NCBI RefSeq assembly: GCF_963855985.1
Contig: NC_087114.1
Span: 2,753,001-2,817,000, forward strand
Direction of reading: 5' to 3'
DNA length: 64,000 nucleotides
From: Ostrinia nubilalis
Lineage: Eukaryota; Arthropoda; Insecta; Lepidoptera; Crambidae
The notes under the pieces were generated by a model that was not told the DNA's origin, searched no databases, and saw nothing but the letters and a program-made list of their open reading frames with translations. Position numbers and translations under genes: made by a program. Shown one piece after another: positions 42,501 through 48,500 of the stretch; position 1 is the stretch's first letter; every line of letters starts with the position of its first letter.

Positions 42501-45500
42501 GTTATAAAACCGATAGTACTTTTAAAAGTACTAATTATGAAACTTTAAATAAAATTAAATTACAAGATTGTGCCTTTTCAGTTACATTTATTAATATCAT
42601 TATTGTATCTTTATGTAGTAATAATTTATTAAGGAGTTTACATATATGTTTTACTTTAAAGTATAAAATACAAATTATTACTTTTTCTTTTTAAAGTCTG
42701 TAATACTGAATGTTCTTTTAAAAGAAAACATTTATTTTTTATTTTTTACCTAAAATAAGCTCTATGCACTATTATATAGGGTCCCTGAAAATATGAGTGC
42801 AAAAGAAAATCTCTAACATAGAAAATTTTTTACTCGAAGTGCTCGGCGTTTACGACTTCAAAATATTCGTTCTTCTGAAAGCACATTCGGCGATACTTAG
42901 AAGTCGACAAAATTTACTCTTCGGTCTTACGAGGTTAAATTGTCATTTGGTATGGAAATGTCATTTTAATCCAAGGTTCATCCTAGGTATAACTTTTTTT
43001 AAATAAGGGGGTAGTAGTTCTTCAAATAAAAACATTTATTTCACAATTATCTCTATCAATAATTATAGAGTTAAGGAAGGATGCTGGAGCAGTAAACCCT
43101 TCATGCCTCGCATAACCTAAGTATCATAAGATGGACACGTATGATACTTCGGTTACACAAAAAGTATGTTTATCTTCGAACGCAACCAGATCTGAGGCTG
43201 GTGGCCATAGTAAATGTTGTTCGTCTTGGTAAGACCTTTCAAATGACACTACAAACGTAACTATTGGAGCCGGGTACCATTTTGCAAAAAAGTATGTTTA
43301 TCTTCGAACACAACCAGATCTGAGGCTGGTGGCCATAGTAAAAGTTGTTCGTCTTCGTAAGACCTTTCAAACGACACTAGAAGCATATCTATTGGAGCCG
43401 GGTACCATTTTGCCCATTGTCCTTTCATCAAAATCGCTTGTGGTTTAGGCGTGAAAGCGTGACAGACAGACAGACAGAGTTATTTTCGCATTTATAATAT
43501 TAGTAGAAGTAAATTAATTTTGTCTTTTTTTATTATTGTTTTTTATTTTTTCGACCAATTGTAACCTTAACCTTTAACTGGTGACAAGCGGTCTCACAGG
43601 CCGGGCGGCGTCAGTGAAACATCGTTTCACCCCCTTCCCCGTTCTTCCTATATTTCTCCGCTTCAGTAGCTTCGATTTTAGTTACATCTACGCCGTAGAG
43701 AAGAATATTTGCATCATTCAGCTCCAAATAGGCAAGTTACATTGATGTAAAGTTCAGCAGCGGTCTCTCAGACCGCACGTCACCAGTTACGTAACATTTT
43801 TTCCATACAGTTTTTTCGTATTTTTACAGTTTTTAGTTATAATTGATATTTATATACCTCCAAAAAGAGGCGTAGGGTCATTAGTTGGCCATACTTTATG
43901 AAACGACTTGAAAATTCGGAAGTTGAAAAATATCTGGAACAGGAAGACTCAAGTGAGTCGGAAGCCGAATATGTTCCTGAAAACATCGTCCTGGAGCAAA
44001 GTGACCATGATTCGGAAGCCGAAGAAAGTGTTTTTGAAGATGAAGGACCAATTGACGAGAATCAGTCAGAAAGTGAAAATGACGGTCTACCTTTATGCCA
44101 AACAATAAATGCCCTGACAGCCAATAAAAAATACAAAAGTTTCACCACTGCCAGTTTTCTAAAATGATAGGTTACCTACGTGTGATTAGGTTTTTTAAAT
44201 TGATTAATATTTGAACTATAATAAAAATACTATTTTTGTTATAATTTGTTGTTTTAAATTTATTTGTTTGTGATTATCGATCTCATCTGTAATTTTTTGA
44301 TTTTTGTTACTACATATAATTTAACAGCAAGTTCTGCATTAAAAATGATATTTAAAGTTTATTATTTTAGTCACATTTTATTCTTCTTTATGCTAAGAAC
44401 CTGTTTTTAAAGATTGCAGTATGCTACCTTACCTAGGTTCTATGCTATATACCTGATACGGTAGCGGCCTCTCAGACCGCACGTCACCAGTTACGTTACA
44501 CAAAAACCATGTCACCAGTTAAAGGTTAAAAAAAAGAAAATGAAGCATGGGGCGTTACATTTTAACCAAACTCATATAACTGTAGTGTAATAGAGAAAAT
44601 GTGCTAAGGTCGCAATATGAAATGCCTTTTTAAGATTACAAGTTATTACTTCGTCATATTAGTTGATCTTTATAAGCAAGGGCTACCAAATAGGGCAGAT
44701 GTCAAGATAAACTGCTTAGAAAAGGCAAGCATGAACTGTTTTTGCAATAAAACGACTTATTTCATGTGTGATTTAATGCTTATTTTGCGATAGTCAATCA
44801 AAGTCCAAGTTTCTTTATTTACATTACAATAGTGCTTACAAATCGTCAAATATTAAAATAAAAAAGAATAAAAAATATAGGATTAATTAAAAAAATCTAT
44901 AAGTTTGGCTCTAAGGAGCCTTCGAATTGTCTCATAAATCTTTTTGCCCTACCATAGATAACAAGTGAAAGTACCTACTCGTACAAAAAAATCGCTTACA
45001 CATCGCTCGTTAATTTACACTATTGTCGGTCTTATTACATTTAAATAGAGCACAGATTCAGTTTGTGAAAACTAGGTCAGTAAGCAGAGTTCGATCGCCG
45101 CGCGATGTGGACCTAAATTTAGAGCATCAAGCCAACTGGTTCCGTGGTGTAGTGGTTATCACATCTGCTTTACACGCAGAAGGCCGCCAGTTCGATCCTG
45201 GCCGGAATCACACTTTTTGCATCTTTTTATTTATTTTTATTTTGAATTTTAGTATCAAAAATTCACGTTACATTGTTAAAATATTTTTTTTTTAATGAAA
45301 TATGGTTAGATAAACGTCTTGGATGACAAAAAAAACTTTGTATATTGTTAAAATTAAAAAAAAAATGGCTGTAACAAACTTCTTGAATGACTGAAAAAAA
45401 AACACTTTTTTTTTAAACTGTACATACATTTACGATTTTATTAATGCATTTTATTTATTAAAACCGTGTTTGACCATTTGTTAAACTTAAGAAAGTTTAT

Positions 45501-48500
45501 TCTATACAGCAGTGTGAAAGATCGTTTTTCTTTATTACCAGTCTATGTCCGATTATCCGAATTTTTTGATAATCCGAATCGACCCCGGTCCCAATTAATT
45601 CGGATAATCGGCGTTCTACCCACCGTAATTTCATTTCTAATTTACTGAGAACTCATTTTTATACTTTTGTTACGTAATAAATAAGTATTTTTGCGCTTGA
45701 AAAACGCTCAGCTAGAATTTCTGTGACAATCTAAAATCCAAGCAATAAAACAGCTGAAACGACTTTTTTGTTTTGTAATTCAGTAACAACTTCGCCGACA
45801 ATATACTGCACGCCAGATACTAACTTTTAAATAGCAACATTACAAAATTAACGATTAATTAATAGTTGATGAAATGGTCTAAAAATAAACGTGCAATACA
45901 CTTTCGTTCATTTACAACAAATTGGGATATTTGTTACTTTCACATGTTTTTACCGCCCCAACAATATTGTGGCGGATGCAGCAATTTTTTTACACAATAG
46001 TTTGGCAAAGTGGTCCACAATTTTTTGGGTTCATGGACCACTTGTTACGTTTGATGTAATTAAGTAATTGAGATTTAGTACGGAAATGACATTATAAACA
46101 AGTGTTCCACGCGCATTTATTTTTTTCGCGAGGGAGTGAGGTATATGGTAGGTATATTGCTTAAATTCGTAGAAAGAAAATCTCATGAACTTTTATATGT
46201 AGATGGAGAAAAGGATGAAAAAAAATATCCCATAGATCACGCCTAAAAGTTTTAGAGTAACAAAGCACCAGAGTCCTTTCAGATAAAACTAATTAGAGTA
46301 TTAATTTAGACAATGGTTTTTCATAATCAATAGTCGCTATCCATGGCGTTTAATCAGTTAATTAAAATATTAGCTAAAAATTAGCAATAGAAATGACTAA
46401 ACAAACTACTTAAATGGTGGTTGATAATGTGCATCCAATAATGAGCATGATGATGATGTTTTCCTATGTAATGGATCATCATCTAATGGTAGGCAATCAA
46501 CACTGTAATGAACTAAGCCATTGTTTAAGTACATACAATTTAAACTAGTACATTAAGTTAATGACATGATATTAACTTTTAGAATAAATAAATAAGTTTA
46601 AAAAACATGCAACTTAAAATTCTTATAAGTTATATTTCGTGCCAACTTTCTACTAAATTGTTACAAAAAAATTAATCATAATTATATCAGAAGTCAGAAC
46701 TTTAATTTTAAAAATAATTAACAGACAAAGAAAGAATTCATTGAGAAATATTAAGACAGTGCCTTTTGTTATTTGAAAATTCGTATAATTTCTGTTTGGA
46801 AATCATGAATAAATAATTTAGCAGATGACTTGAGGACTACCTATCTACACCTGGTGCATATTTATCGCCCATAAGTTAAATAATCCATAAAAAGTGATAA
46901 TAAAAATACCTGTTCTCCAACAATCAGGAATGTAATTTCTCTACATATTCGGAGTGGATACCGACGTCCGCCAAGTTTTCTATGATATAACTAACATGCT
47001 TTAATCTGAGGAAATTAAAACTGGTATTACCAGTTCTCTAAGTATGGCCAATTTGAAATGAGGTCTATCTTGACCAAATGAGGACATAGCAGAAATTTTG
47101 CATTAGTTTTTGACTAATTTAGTTTTCAAGATAAATAGTAATTCCTCTGTGGTTGGATTTAGGGTGATGCTTCTATTTTCGGCCTAATCATCACGATCCA
47201 TCAGGTGAGGAGACGCAGGTCAAGAGTTTCTCTAGTAGGCCAGTAGAATTAAACACAAAAATTGATTAAATCGGAAATAATTCCTACAAAAGATTTATTT
47301 GCTTTAATGGCTTCATTGGTTGCCCATTAAGACTCTCCTAAGTTTTCGACTTCGACGGAGTTGTGCTTAAGTGGTGGGGGCCCCCGAAAGGGGCGTTTTT
47401 TCGGTTTTCCGGTTATACCGCGTAAAGGACTTACCCTATCGAAAAGTGGTCTTCATGACGGTTAAAGGGCACTTAATCCTGCATTGAATAAGACCAAATT
47501 CATATGTTTTGGACAAACCGTTCTCGCGCTAAAGTTCGGCAAAGTAGAAAATATACGTATAATTAATGACCCTCTCCACGTCCAATGGCTTGTTACCCAC
47601 ATGCTTCCAAGCCTTGTAAAGGGTCGCCTTAACCAGTGTAACCCTAACAAGGCTCACGAGTTTGATTCGCTTATCCTTGTTCGTCCCAGTCGTTCCTTAA
47701 CTGCGGTTGCTGCACCTCTTCCTGGCACTCTCCTGAACGACTCTGTGTTACCTAATGTGGCTGCCCCTCTTCCTTGTACCCTCCTGTACGATTTCATTGC
47801 TTAGCCATATGCCTGGTCCAAGGTTCGACGCCACAAAATCAACTTCGTACGAGTGAAAATAGTTTAAATACTATTTCCCGTGCTTGCAACATTTTTCTTT
47901 ACTGCTTCGCCTCTATTAGTCGTAGAGTGATTGTATATATCCTATAGCCTTCCTCAATGTATGAGCTATTCAACACAAAAATAATTATTTCAATCAAACT
48001 AGTAATTCTTAAGATTAGCGCGTTCAAACAAACAAACAAAAAACTCTTCAGCGTTTTAATATGAACTTGTTGTTGTTGATTTTTGGCGTCGAACCTTAGA
48101 CCAGGCATACGGCTAGGCAACGTAGTCATGCAGGAGGACACAAGGATGAGGGGCAGCCACAGTAGGTAACACAGAGTCGTTCAGGTGAGTGCCAGGAAGA
48201 GGTGCAGCAACCGCAGTTAAGGAACGGCTGGGACGAACAAGGATAGGCGCATCAAGCTCGTAAGCCTTGATAGGGTTACACTGGTTGAGGTGGCCCTTTT
48301 CAAGACTTGGAAGCCTGTGGGTAACAAACCATTGGACGTGGAGAGGGTCATTAATTATACGTATATTTTCTACTTTGCCGAACTTTAGCGCGAGAACGGT
48401 TTGTCCAAAACATATGAATTTGGTCTTATTCAATGCAGGATTAAGTGCCCTTCAACCGCCATGAAGACCACTTTTTGATAGGGTAAGTCCTTTACGCGGT

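Noticed and set aside
47484..48433. Two 106-residue mirrored ORFs as a gene pair
   Set aside because: They lie in the arms of an inverted repeat and differ by many replacement changes. No recognised domain.
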